Assembly: GCA_943324745.2 (NCBI GenBank)
Contig: CALPMT020000025.1
Span: forward strand, 1-44,431
DNA from: Chitinophaga pinensis
Lineage (GTDB): Bacteria; Bacteroidota; Bacteroidia; Flavobacteriales_D; Crocinitomicaceae
Length of the DNA: 44,431 nucleotides
Reading direction: 5' to 3'
Numbering within the stretch: position 1 is the first letter of the stretch; each line of letters begins with the position of its first letter. The notes below the pieces were generated by a model. That model was not told where the DNA came from. It did not search any database and worked only from the letters and a program-made list of their open reading frames with translations. The position numbers and the translations under genes were made by a program. Positions 1 to 6,800 of the stretch are shown here, piece by piece.

Positions 1-660
1 ATAGGAAAATTTGGAGAGTGTATCAAAGACATAGATGGTAATGTATATAAAACAGTTACTATTGGTTCCCAAACCTGGATGGCAGAAAACCTGAAAGTTA
101 GTAAGTACAATGATGGTACGTCCATTCCAAATATCACCGATAGTTTAGAATGGACAAAACTAACAACTGGTGCATGGTGTAATTATAACAACAATGTATC
201 TTATAATTCGAAATTTGGTAAACTTTACAATTGGTATACTGTAAGTCCAATAACGAATGGAAACAAGAATGTTTGTCCAACAGGTTGGCATGTTCCAGAT
301 GATAATGAATGGAGTTCTTTAATTTCATATCTTGGAGGTGAAAAAATAGACGTTGGCATATTGAGAGAAAATGGCACTAATCATTGGACAGCACCTGATA
401 ATTATACAACTACATCATCTAATCGAGCATTATTTACAGCTTTACCAGGTGGTTTAAGATTTGGTGATATAAAGACTGAAATACCAATTAAATATAGTTC
501 TTTGTATTTAGAATATCATGGTTATTGGTGGTCTTCAACTGAAAATCAAGATAATTATTACACTAAAGCTTCTTATCATACTATTGACAATAATAATTAT
601 TATCGTAAAGATATTTTTTTAAAAAAAGGTGGAATGTCTATCCGTTGTATAAAAGACTAA
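1..660 (+). CDS. FISUMP-domain surface protein, 5' end missing
   Basis: The reading frame is open from the first base and reads in frame into GNVYKTVTIGSQTWMAENLK, the characteristic start of the Fibrobacter succinogenes major paralogous (FISUMP) domain. The gene therefore begins upstream of the window, and the ATG at 79 is an internal methionine. Other FISUMP hallmarks follow: CPTGWHVPDDNEW, a central LPGG, GYWWSSTE, and a final GMSIRCIKD directly before the stop. FISUMP domains sit at the C-terminus of secreted or lipid-anchored Bacteroidota and Fibrobacter proteins of unknown role. Any signal peptide lies outside the window. A strong hairpin terminator follows 22 bases after the stop, so the gene ends its transcript. 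Confidence 0.85.
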   Translation: MGKFGECIKDIDGNVYKTVTIGSQTWMAENLKVSKYNDGTSIPNITDSLEWTKLTTGAWCNYNNNVSYNSKFGKLYNWYTVSPITNGNKNVCPTGWHVPDDNEWSSLISYLGGEKIDVGILRENGTNHWTAPDNYTTTSSNRALFTALPGGLRFGDIKTEIPIKYSSLYLEYHGYWWSSTENQDNYYTKASYHTIDNNNYYRKDIFLKKGGMSIRCIKD

Positions 661-682
661 ATCAATTATATATCAAAAATGG

Positions 683-711
683 ATGGGTTATGAATTTCAT
701 AGCCCATTTTT
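683..711 (+). terminator. Intrinsic terminator of the FISUMP gene
   Basis: ATGGGTTATGA and TCATAGCCCAT pair over 11 bp (one T-G pair) around an ATT loop, and the stem runs into TTTTTG. It lies 22 bases downstream of the FISUMP stop codon. The upstream A-run also lets it work for minus-strand transcripts. Confidence 0.8.
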
Positions 712-768
712 GTTTCTACCTATCACCCCCATTTGAAAATTATCAAACTAACTGCATAAAATTGTTCC

Positions 769-903
769 ATGAAAAGAACAATAGTACAGTTGCTAGTAGC
801 GGATATCAAACATAATCAAATACTTAATGATTTGTATGACATAGGATTCTATGACGACGAACTCTACATCTTAAACAATAACACATTCGTTTATAAAATT
901 TAG
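769..903 (+). CDS. Small 44-aa protein, copy 1 of duplicated module
   Basis: An ATG ORF starting MKRTIVQLLVADIKHNQIL and ending NNNTFVYKI. I do not recognise the family. The evidence for coding is comparison with the paralogue at 6044-6178: same length and frame, no indels, and several changes are synonymous (TTG/TTA, GCG/GCA, CAT/CAC), although I/L, D/G, D/N and T/I replacements also occur. It converges on the antitoxin-like minus-strand ORF with 11 bases between the stops. No clear Shine-Dalgarno is visible, which is normal in Bacteroidota. Confidence 0.4.
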   Translation: MKRTIVQLLVADIKHNQILNDLYDIGFYDDELYILNNNTFVYKI

Positions 904-914
904 GAATTTAGGTT

Positions 915-1016
915 TTACTGGGTGAACAATCGCTTTCTAACATCCTCCCAATCTTCCGATTGAATCTTACCATTTTCAATTTCTTCTAGACTTTTATCCA
1001 ATTCGGATTTTACCAT
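915..1016 (-). pseudogene. Antitoxin-like gene remnant, copy 1
   Basis: A 33-codon frame from an ATG at 1016 encodes MVKSELDKSLEEIENGK and ends EDWEDVRKRLFTQ. The last 60 or so bases are identical to the copy at 6175-6351, whose frame continues further upstream (IESRLIDWQKSELDK), so this copy has lost its 5' part. The pattern of a tryptophan-containing helix, then S-E-L-D-K-S-L, I-E-N-G-K and a short terminal helix resembles the C-terminus of RelB/YefM-style antitoxins. That resemblance is by eye, and no toxin gene is adjacent. Confidence 0.4.
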
Positions 1017-1385
1017 GCTGAAAAATCTTCATTTATAGGACTGGAAGACAATATTTTCTTTGTATAGTATACCAATTTATGCGTAGTCTCTAACTTTTTG
1101 GTATTGATCCATTATTTTGAGCCACAACCACTCAAGCGAATAACTACGAGCAAGCGATGAAGATAGAAAAATGACCAGTAATTTATAAAGTATCAGATAC
1201 ATACTGAGAATAGAAGTGCATGACCATGTGATAGTATGTAGGTCGGGGTAGTATTCTATGAATGATGAAGGTGAGATGTGATATAATGTATAATATTTGT
1301 AAAGTATTTGTAAAATAATCGTGATAAAAACGGTAATAATTTATATTTTTGGTGTTAACCTTAAGATATACAAAAAACATAAAAA
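1017..1385. other. Intergenic stretch, mostly featureless
   Basis: No convincing gene. On the minus strand a frame reading SLEWLWLKIMDQYQKVRDYA ends at a stop at 1077-1079. It has no start or recognised domain and could be a decayed gene fragment. TATTTTTG at 1344-1351 matches the Bacteroidota -7 box upstream of the gene starting at 1386, but no TTG lies at the usual -33 distance. Confidence 0.4.
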
Positions 1386-2402
1386 ATGAATAATTCTTAT
1401 TTTAATAATGAATCTCAAAATGAAATTGAGAAAATCGCTCAAACAATACTTACAAAAAATCCGAATCTTGAAGTTGTTAAGAGTGAAGAAGAAATAAAGA
1501 TGTATTATAATGGGAGAATGATTTGTGTATATCAATTTTGGGAAAATCCAGATATACCAGGTGAACTTGGAAGTGTTATTATTGCCGGTGACAATATAAA
1601 AAATGATTATGAATGGTTAAAAAGCAATGAAAAATTCTTCGGAAATAAAATTGAAAGTGTTGAATATTTTAAAGATGAAATTGATTATGTTGAAGTCTAT
1701 TTAAAGATGACGAAGGAAAAAAAATATGCTAAAATTATTGATAAAGGCGAATGCTTATCTACAATCGGTACAAATAGTCAATTTCATGACAAGTGGAAAG
1801 ATGAAAATACACGCTTAAAATCAAATAAAGAAGAGTGGATTAAATTTAATTTCTATCCACAAAACGATATGGTTGGTGAAGTCATTGATAACTTTCATAA
1901 CCACATTTGGGGGTTTAATATTTTTATTTTGAAAATCAATGAGAATATTTTTGTACCTATGAGTGAGAAAGGAATTGAATTTATTTCATATAATGAGTTT
2001 ATTAAAAATCCTAATGCTGAGTATGTTGAAGATAATAGTGGTAATGTAAATTTGAACCAAAATGATAAATTGTTGACTGATTTAACAACATTATTCAGAA
2101 AAGATTTAATTAAAAATTTCACAGACAAAACAAATAATTTTACTAGGGAATTGTTTATTGAAGATTCATTAAAAGAAGCCGAAATGTATTCTTGTGATAT
2201 GATTTTAGAATTCAAAAAAAAATCAGGCTTTTTAACAGATCAGATAATTGAAGAAATTACAATTCAAGTTTGTGAATCAGTGTCTTCTATATTCAAAGAA
2301 TTTAAAAGTATACATAGAATAAAATGTTTATTATCAGTGAAAAATTTAATTAAAGATGATTCTATTGAATTGATAGTCAACCAATATTACAACAGAGGAT
2401 AA
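1386..2402 (+). CDS. Hypothetical protein, 338 aa
   Basis: I do not recognise this protein. It has no signal peptide or membrane segment and looks cytosolic: acidic, rich in Lys/Glu/Asn, with alternating hydrophobic and charged stretches. A central segment FYPQNDMVGEVIDNFHNH followed by IFILKINENIFVPMS suggests a compact beta-rich domain around residues 150-200, and the rest (about 225-338) looks helical. The ATG is preceded by an A-rich leader. The next gene starts 18 bases downstream, so the two are probably co-transcribed. Small soluble orphans next to surface-protein genes are often immunity proteins, but nothing here proves that. Confidence 0.7.
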   Translation: MNNSYFNNESQNEIEKIAQTILTKNPNLEVVKSEEEIKMYYNGRMICVYQFWENPDIPGELGSVIIAGDNIKNDYEWLKSNEKFFGNKIESVEYFKDEIDYVEVYLKMTKEKKYAKIIDKGECLSTIGTNSQFHDKWKDENTRLKSNKEEWIKFNFYPQNDMVGEVIDNFHNHIWGFNIFILKINENIFVPMSEKGIEFISYNEFIKNPNAEYVEDNSGNVNLNQNDKLLTDLTTLFRKDLIKNFTDKTNNFTRELFIEDSLKEAEMYSCDMILEFKKKSGFLTDQIIEEITIQVCESVSSIFKEFKSIHRIKCLLSVKNLIKDDSIELIVNQYYNRG

Positions 2403-2420
2403 ATAAAATATATTGAAAAA

Positions 2421-2915
2421 ATGAAAAAAACATGGAACTTTGAATATCAAAATCTAACTATCAAGGTAGAAGGATTATGTTTTGAACAAGATGAAAATTT
2501 AATTTACTCTTCTTATTTTTCTGATGATATTGACCCAAATAATCAACAGTTAACTAGTATTGTTGATATACTTGAAGATATGAATATCCTTTTTGCTAAT
2601 CTTAATGGCTCAGATTTTAATATGCAAAGCATAGCAAATGCATACTCAAGCTTAATAATAAATCATATAAACATGTATGGTCGCTTAATTGACAGAGACA
2701 TAGAAGGTTACTTAGATAGGGTCATGCATTTTATAGTATCGTTAACTAATTCATTAAATTATCAACTAATTACAGACGAACAAGGTATAGAAATTAAAAA
2801 TAATTTTAGAAGAGATACATATGATGCATATAAAGATTATATATGGTTAAATAAACCAATAATTGGCAAAATGAATCCCTTTCAAACACATGAATTGGTA
2901 AAATATTCAAAATAG
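2421..2915 (+). CDS. Hypothetical protein, 164 aa
   Basis: Unrecognised soluble protein beginning MKKTWNFEYQNLTIKVEG. The N-terminal 35 residues look like beta strands. Residues about 40-125 are predicted helical by composition (SIVDILEDMNILFANLNG, YLDRVMHFIVSLTNSLNYQ). There is no signal peptide. It starts 18 bases after the 338-aa gene and 30 bases before a small membrane-protein gene, so an operon of 1386-3149 is likely. Codon use is strongly AT-rich, like its neighbours. Confidence 0.65.
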   Translation: MKKTWNFEYQNLTIKVEGLCFEQDENLIYSSYFSDDIDPNNQQLTSIVDILEDMNILFANLNGSDFNMQSIANAYSSLIINHINMYGRLIDRDIEGYLDRVMHFIVSLTNSLNYQLITDEQGIEIKNNFRRDTYDAYKDYIWLNKPIIGKMNPFQTHELVKYSK

Positions 2916-2945
2916 AATTAGAAGTTAAATTTAAAAATTAAGATA

Positions 2946-3149
2946 ATGGGCAAAATTGGAATTCCAGAGTTAATAATAATATTGATATTAATCGTTCCTA
3001 GAGTTATTGGATTTATTTACTGTGGAAAAAAAGCAAAAGAGTTAAATCGCGATGTTTCAATATGGAAATTCTTAGGTGTATTTTCTCCTATTCTTGCAAT
3101 GATTGTAATACAGTTTTTGAAACCAGTGGTTAAATACGAAGAAAAATAA
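2946..3149 (+). CDS. Small two-helix membrane protein, 67 aa
   Basis: Two hydrophobic segments are visible: residues about 6-26 (IPELIIILILIVPRVIGFIY) and about 42-60 (FLGVFSPILAMIVIQFL). A short basic loop CGKKAKELNRD separates them and a charged tail KYEEK follows. This is a small inner-membrane protein of unknown role, last gene of the apparent 1386-3149 operon. Superficially similar two-TM peptides occur in many Bacteroidota genomes without assigned function. Confidence 0.55.
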   Translation: MGKIGIPELIIILILIVPRVIGFIYCGKKAKELNRDVSIWKFLGVFSPILAMIVIQFLKPVVKYEEK

Positions 3150-3227
3150 TTAACTAGTGGTATATAAATTGTAGTCAAATTCAGCGTATTCCTACTCCAT
3201 GGGTGACGCATAACAAAAACCAAACCC

Positions 3228-3998
3228 ATGATAAAAATCTTAGAGCGCATTCTCAATTCTCTTACTGATGAGGAGCTAGAACCAACATCAAAGGTAGTTT
3301 CAAAAACAAGTAACGAAACTATTGAGATTCCTACGGATGATTTCCATACGTTGCTTACTACCATTTTGAACAAAACAAATCTTGGTCCTATCAATGAAGT
3401 AAATGACACTATCGTAGGATTACTGGATACGCTTGATATGATGAGTGAGTTTGAAGGCTATCTAATAAACAAATACAAAGAGTATCAAAGCCTACATCCA
3501 AACAATACACAAGAACAATTTATTCTGTCGTTTAGTTCAAAATTCAAGAACACACATTTACTGGATTTGTTACCATTCCATGCGAAGAAAATCAACCTTA
3601 GAGTTGAACAAGCATATTTTGACATAGTAAAAAGTATCAAGGACATACAAGCAGAAATACCACAGAACAATCTACGGAGCATTGCAGAAAGTGATTTGAC
3701 AGATGTAGCATCACAACGCACGAAACTACAGCAATGCAATACACCATTTTGTTTGATAGTTCTGAAATGTAGTGGTCATGGTAGATACAACATAGTATAC
3801 GCCTTAGACCAAAACATCATTGATATGATTGGAAATACTCTTGCATCAATGCTTCTACGCAAATTGTATGAACATACACCTCACGAATTAAGTAGTTACC
3901 TACACGTTTATTCGTTGAAAGATGATTGTTTTGCAGATTTTGAAGAAGTGTTGAAATTGTCTGCAAGTAAGGATTTCATTAGAATCACACAGAATTAA
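3228..3998 (+). CDS. Hypothetical protein, 256 aa
   Basis: Unrecognised soluble protein starting MIKILERILNSLTDEELEP, largely helical by composition, with no signal peptide or membrane segment. The C-terminal half contains QQCNTPFCLIVLKCSGHGRY, with three cysteines and a histidine within 20 residues, which could be metal-binding or coincidental. Its codon use looks less extremely AT-rich than the genes on either side, hinting at a different origin. A 78-base gap separates it from the upstream operon, and the lipoprotein gene starts 12 bases downstream. Confidence 0.65.
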   Translation: MIKILERILNSLTDEELEPTSKVVSKTSNETIEIPTDDFHTLLTTILNKTNLGPINEVNDTIVGLLDTLDMMSEFEGYLINKYKEYQSLHPNNTQEQFILSFSSKFKNTHLLDLLPFHAKKINLRVEQAYFDIVKSIKDIQAEIPQNNLRSIAESDLTDVASQRTKLQQCNTPFCLIVLKCSGHGRYNIVYALDQNIIDMIGNTLASMLLRKLYEHTPHELSSYLHVYSLKDDCFADFEEVLKLSASKDFIRITQN

Positions 3999-4010
3999 TA
4001 AACAAACAAA

Positions 4011-4673
4011 ATGAAAATAATAGTATACGGTTTACTCGCTTTCATCATGTTCTCGTGCAATCAAAAACCAAAGAAAGAAGTAAAACACAATTTCCCATCA
4101 GCAGATGCAGCGTTTAAATATTTCGTTGATACTAGTGGTTTAGAAAAAGTAAGCGCTAAAAAACACATGTTAAAATTTCAAAAATCTGGAGGTAAGGTGA
4201 AGCATATTACAAAGTATTTATATTACATATACTTCTCAGAAAATGGAAAGATGTCCGTGAAAAAAGATCTAATTGATTTTATTGTTTACAATGATAAAGG
4301 AAATATCAAATGTAATTATATGAATATTGAAGGAGAAAAATTTTCTTATATATTCACCTACAATAATCAAAATCAATTAACAAATATTAAAACTTATGAT
4401 TGTATGAATGTTACTAATAAGGGACATATTTCTTCCATTCAAACATTCATGTACAACTCAAATCAAGACAGTGTTATTGTTCAAGATGAGAATTTTTATG
4501 GTTCTTCAGAAGGAACAATTCAAACGTATTCTTACAATAAAAAAACAAACAAAATTCGCGGTGATGTACCAAAGTTTAAGTTGGAAACTATTGACGCAAA
4601 ATTATTCAAAGAGTTCACACGCTTAAATAAAAATGTTGGTTTATACAAAAAGAAACATATAAGTTATTACTAG
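4011..4673 (+). CDS. Putative lipoprotein, 220 aa
   Basis: The N-terminus MKIIVYGLLAFIMFSCNQK is a clear type II signal peptide with lipobox FMFSC, giving a lipidated Cys16. The mature start NQKPKKEV lacks the acidic surface-export signal known from some Bacteroidota lipoproteins, so periplasmic anchoring is as likely as surface display. Residues 60-170 are rich in Tyr, Asn and Lys with repeated FxYN/YNKK-type strands (FIVYNDKGNI, IFTYNNQNQL, TYSYNKKTN), reminiscent of beta-hairpin repeat proteins. It starts 12 bases after the 256-aa gene, so the two probably share a transcript. No function assigned. Confidence 0.65.
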   Translation: MKIIVYGLLAFIMFSCNQKPKKEVKHNFPSADAAFKYFVDTSGLEKVSAKKHMLKFQKSGGKVKHITKYLYYIYFSENGKMSVKKDLIDFIVYNDKGNIKCNYMNIEGEKFSYIFTYNNQNQLTNIKTYDCMNVTNKGHISSIQTFMYNSNQDSVIVQDENFYGSSEGTIQTYSYNKKTNKIRGDVPKFKLETIDAKLFKEFTRLNKNVGLYKKKHISYY

Positions 4674-4873
4674 TAAATTTGACACAAAACCAAAGTTAAA
4701 AAACAACAATAAACGGCATATCATATATGACCACTGTAGATTGAGCCTCTATAAAGCTAATTTTTTTTGAGGATCTTCGATTGTTTTAAACAATTCTAAA
4801 GGATGCATTTAAAGGTCGGAAAAATCGAATAAATAAACTAAACAACTTTTTAAATATAAAACTCTTCTTTTAT

Positions 4874-5572
4874 ATGATGTTACCAATCTTAATTATCTTT
4901 TCTATTCTTTTTTTAGTCTTAATTTTCTGTAGATTAAATAATAAAAAAGTATTAGATAACAATATTAATTCTGTAATTAATGGACATAGAATAATTTCAG
5001 ATGAGATTCCATTATCGGAAAAATATCCTAACCTTAATGCTGAAGAATTATTTTGGCTATTAGAAAACAAAGATCTTAATGAGGAAGAATTAACAGTAGA
5101 AGAAAGGAATTTTTTAGATGATAATGGATGGTCAAACTTAGCTTTAACCTTAGAAAGAGAAAATTCAAAAGCTCGAAATTTATCTATTCAGGAATTGATA
5201 AGCAACGATAATAAATCACTATCCAATGAACATGGAAATCCATACAAAGAATTAATAAATTTTACTTTGTTTTATTTTGAAAGTTTTTATCGTGAAAATT
5301 CTGATGATGCAGAAAATTCATTACTAAGTTCATTTCCGACAATGCATTTTTATATAAAACGTAAAATTTTCAATCTTCAAAATGATTTACCAATTGAACA
5401 ACCCATTGATGAACAAATTTCTTATGATGAATTTTTGATATTTTGCACTCATTATTTTTCAAGAGTATACCCAAACAAAAAAAATCGTGACAAACAGATT
5501 AAATTACACTTCACTATAATGAGTGATAGTTTAATTGATAATATTGATTCAGAATTAATCAATCTAATTTAA
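4874..5572 (+). CDS. Single-pass membrane protein, 232 aa, unknown function
   Basis: Residues about 2-20 (MLPILIIFSILFLVLIFC) form one N-terminal membrane anchor, followed by RLNNKKV, which suggests a cytoplasmic C-terminal body. The body is acidic and helical (LNAEELFWLLENKDLNEEEL, TVEERNFLDDNGW). The ATG at 4874 is immediately preceded by another ATG out of frame. A 200-base gap with a small palindrome (ATTGTTT-T-AAACAAT, 4780-4794) lies upstream, so this gene may begin its own transcript. I cannot name the family. Confidence 0.6.
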   Translation: MMLPILIIFSILFLVLIFCRLNNKKVLDNNINSVINGHRIISDEIPLSEKYPNLNAEELFWLLENKDLNEEELTVEERNFLDDNGWSNLALTLERENSKARNLSIQELISNDNKSLSNEHGNPYKELINFTLFYFESFYRENSDDAENSLLSSFPTMHFYIKRKIFNLQNDLPIEQPIDEQISYDEFLIFCTHYFSRVYPNKKNRDKQIKLHFTIMSDSLIDNIDSELINLI

Positions 5573-5594
5573 ATAACAAACGAACTACAAAATC

Positions 5595-5963
5595 ATGATT
5601 AAAGTTATCTTTAAAATTGTAGCTAACAGTCTTAAATTTATTGGAAGAAAAACCAATCTGACATACAATGAAATAAACATACTCATCTATTACTTTATTA
5701 TTCCATTTACGTGGTTATGTTTATTAGACATTATATTCAACTTGCATTACTTCAAAATAGGTTTTGTAATTTTCACTTTGGGTTTCAGTGTTGGTTGTAG
5801 AAATTTCAAGACATATTCAGATTGGTTGTTTGATAAATCAGTTACATTTTTGAATTATTTTAATAAATATGGAAGTAATTATATTGCATCTTCTGTATGG
5901 ATATGTGTTTCATTACCAATAGCTATTTATGGAATTTTAATCTACTTGATATTCAAATATTGA
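5595..5963 (+). CDS. Small integral membrane protein, 122 aa
   Basis: Hydrophobic segments at about 28-50 (INILIYYFIIPFTWLCLLDI), 55-66 (KIGFVIFTLGF) and 97-118 (SVWICVSLPIAIYGILIYLI) indicate two or three membrane helices. An amphipathic N-terminal helix with GRKTNLTYNE precedes them. Proteins of this shape recur as uncharacterised small membrane proteins in Bacteroidota accessory regions. That is my recollection of the general pattern, not a family assignment. It starts 22 bases after the 232-aa membrane protein, consistent with a two-gene operon. Confidence 0.6.
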   Translation: MIKVIFKIVANSLKFIGRKTNLTYNEINILIYYFIIPFTWLCLLDIIFNLHYFKIGFVIFTLGFSVGCRNFKTYSDWLFDKSVTFLNYFNKYGSNYIASSVWICVSLPIAIYGILIYLIFKY

Positions 5964-6015
5964 ATAGACATGATTTATATTAAAGGGTCAGAAAATGATT
6001 TATTCCACTTGAAAT

Positions 6016-6290
6016 TCTCAAACTAACTGCATAAAATTGTTCCGTGAAAAGAACAATAGTACAGTTACTAGTAGCAGATATCAAACACAATCAACTACTT
6101 AATGGTTTGTATGACATAGGATTCTATGACAACGAACTCTACATCTTAAACAATAACATCTTCGTTTATAAAATTTAGGAATTTAGGTTGTACTGGGTGA
6201 ACAATCGCTTTCTAACATCCTCCCAATCTTCCGATTGAATCTTACCATTTTCAATTTCATTCAGACTTTTGTCCAATTCAGATTTTTGCC
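6016..6290. repeat. Right copy of the ~270-bp direct repeat
   Basis: Same orientation as 742-1016. It bounds the accessory cluster on the side of the tRNA gene. The minus-strand gene remnant inside it is longer than in the left copy, so this copy is closer to the ancestral module. Confidence 0.75.
6044..6178 (+). CDS. Small 44-aa protein, copy 2 of duplicated module
   Basis: Paralogue of the ORF at 769-903, beginning with GTG instead of ATG (VKRTIVQLLVADIKHNQLL) and ending NNNIFVYKI. The frame is intact with no indels. Its stop overlaps the end of the convergent antitoxin-like frame by three bases (6176-6177 shared with that stop). The change of the start codon could mean weak expression or loss of function. 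No family recognised. Confidence 0.35.
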   Translation: MKRTIVQLLVADIKHNQLLNGLYDIGFYDNELYILNNNIFVYKI

Positions 6291-6351
6291 AATCAATTAA
6301 CCTCGATTCGATTTCAAGTAATTTTTCTGTTTTACTATTTTCAATGAATGT
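6175..6351 (-). pseudogene. Antitoxin-like gene remnant, copy 2
   Basis: A 58-codon open frame reads FIENSKTEKLLEIESRLIDW then QKSELDKSLNEIENGK and EDWEDVRKRLFTQYNLNS before the stop at 6175-6177. No ATG, GTG or TTG start is present in the 5' part, and an in-frame TAA closes it at 6352-6354, so it is probably a decayed or truncated gene. The CAG codon is followed by TAC here but by TAA in the left copy, so the C-terminus is extended by five residues. Its layout resembles RelB/YefM-type antitoxins (inference). Confidence 0.4.
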
Positions 6352-6441
6352 TTACAATTTGTGATGTAATTTGGACCCTATTCCGGACCTTCTCCTAAAT
6401 TTGAGATTAAAAATTAACTCTGTAACAAATTGCTATTCAAC

Positions 6442-6472
6442 AAAAAAGCCTCACATTTCTGTGAAGCTTTTG
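6442..6472 (-). terminator. Intrinsic terminator of tRNA-Gln
   Basis: On the minus strand AAAAGC-t-TCACA pairs with TGTGA-g-GCTTTT around a four-base loop, ending in a TTTTTTG run. It lies directly after the tRNA 3' end. Confidence 0.75.
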
Positions 6473-6545
6473 TTGGCCTACTAGGGCTCGAACCTAGACT
6501 CTTCGGAACCAAAAACCGACGTGTTGCCAGTTACACCATAGGCCA
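6473..6545 (-). tRNA. tRNA-Gln (anticodon TTG)
   Basis: Minus strand. The 7-bp acceptor stem TGGCCTA/TAGGCCA, a T-arm containing GTTCGAGCC, and an anticodon stem-loop CGG-TTTTTGG-TTCCG place TTG in the anticodon, reading CAA glutamine codons. CCA is not encoded after the discriminator A. Its 3' end faces the accessory cluster to the left, the side on which integrating elements usually insert. I found no second copy of the tRNA 3' end in the window. Confidence 0.9.
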
Positions 6546-6556
6546 GTAACTGAGTG

Positions 6557-6586
6557 CAAATATAGATAGAAATTTTATTTTGACAA
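6557..6586 (-). promoter_or_regulatory. Predicted promoter of tRNA-Gln
   Basis: TATATTTG (minus strand, 6557-6564) is an exact TAnnTTTG -7 box. TTG at 6584-6586 sits 19 bases upstream, matching the Bacteroidota -33/-7 spacing. Transcription would start a few bases before the tRNA 5' end. Confidence 0.65.
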
Positions 6587-6800
6587 GAAAAATGTAAAAA
6601 TATTTACACCAATGAAATCATACAATAGTTTAACCAACTGTTAACGAATCGCTAAATGACTATATCATCAATTAATTTTTTAAAATTTAGCTGTTAGTTT
6701 TTAACGATTATTACCAAAATTTCAGAAATTTCTTGTAGATTTTTGTTAATTTCGTCATTCTCTAAAAAGAGAGTAAAAGTTTATACCAAAAGAATTTAAA

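Larger units (their letters stand above)
742..1016. repeat. Left copy of a ~270-bp direct repeat flanking the accessory cluster
   Basis: This segment matches 6016-6290 in the same orientation, with a run of scattered base changes. The shared part starts at TCAAACTAACTGCATAAAAT and covers a 44-codon plus-strand ORF, a conserved gap and the 3' end of a minus-strand gene. The copies diverge past the SELDKSL codons of the minus-strand gene (about 1011). Many differences inside the ORFs are synonymous, so both copies probably descend from a coding module. Confidence 0.75.

Noticed and set aside
1077-1163. Minus-strand frame reading SLEWLWLKIMDQYQKVRDYA
   Set aside because: No start codon, no recognised domain and very short; kept only as a possible gene fragment in the intergenic note.
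3017-3409. Minus-strand open frame of 130 codons
   Set aside because: It overlaps the start of the 256-aa gene and the small membrane-protein gene on the plus strand, and its composition looks like antisense of coding DNA.
1-6472. Prophage or integrative element with integrase
   Set aside because: No integrase, transposase, phage structural or conjugation gene is present in the window despite the tRNA-adjacent position.
6726-6800. Promoter for the DUF2723 gene at TAGATTTTTG
   Set aside because: One base too long for TAnnTTTG and no well-placed -33 TTG; not strong enough to list.
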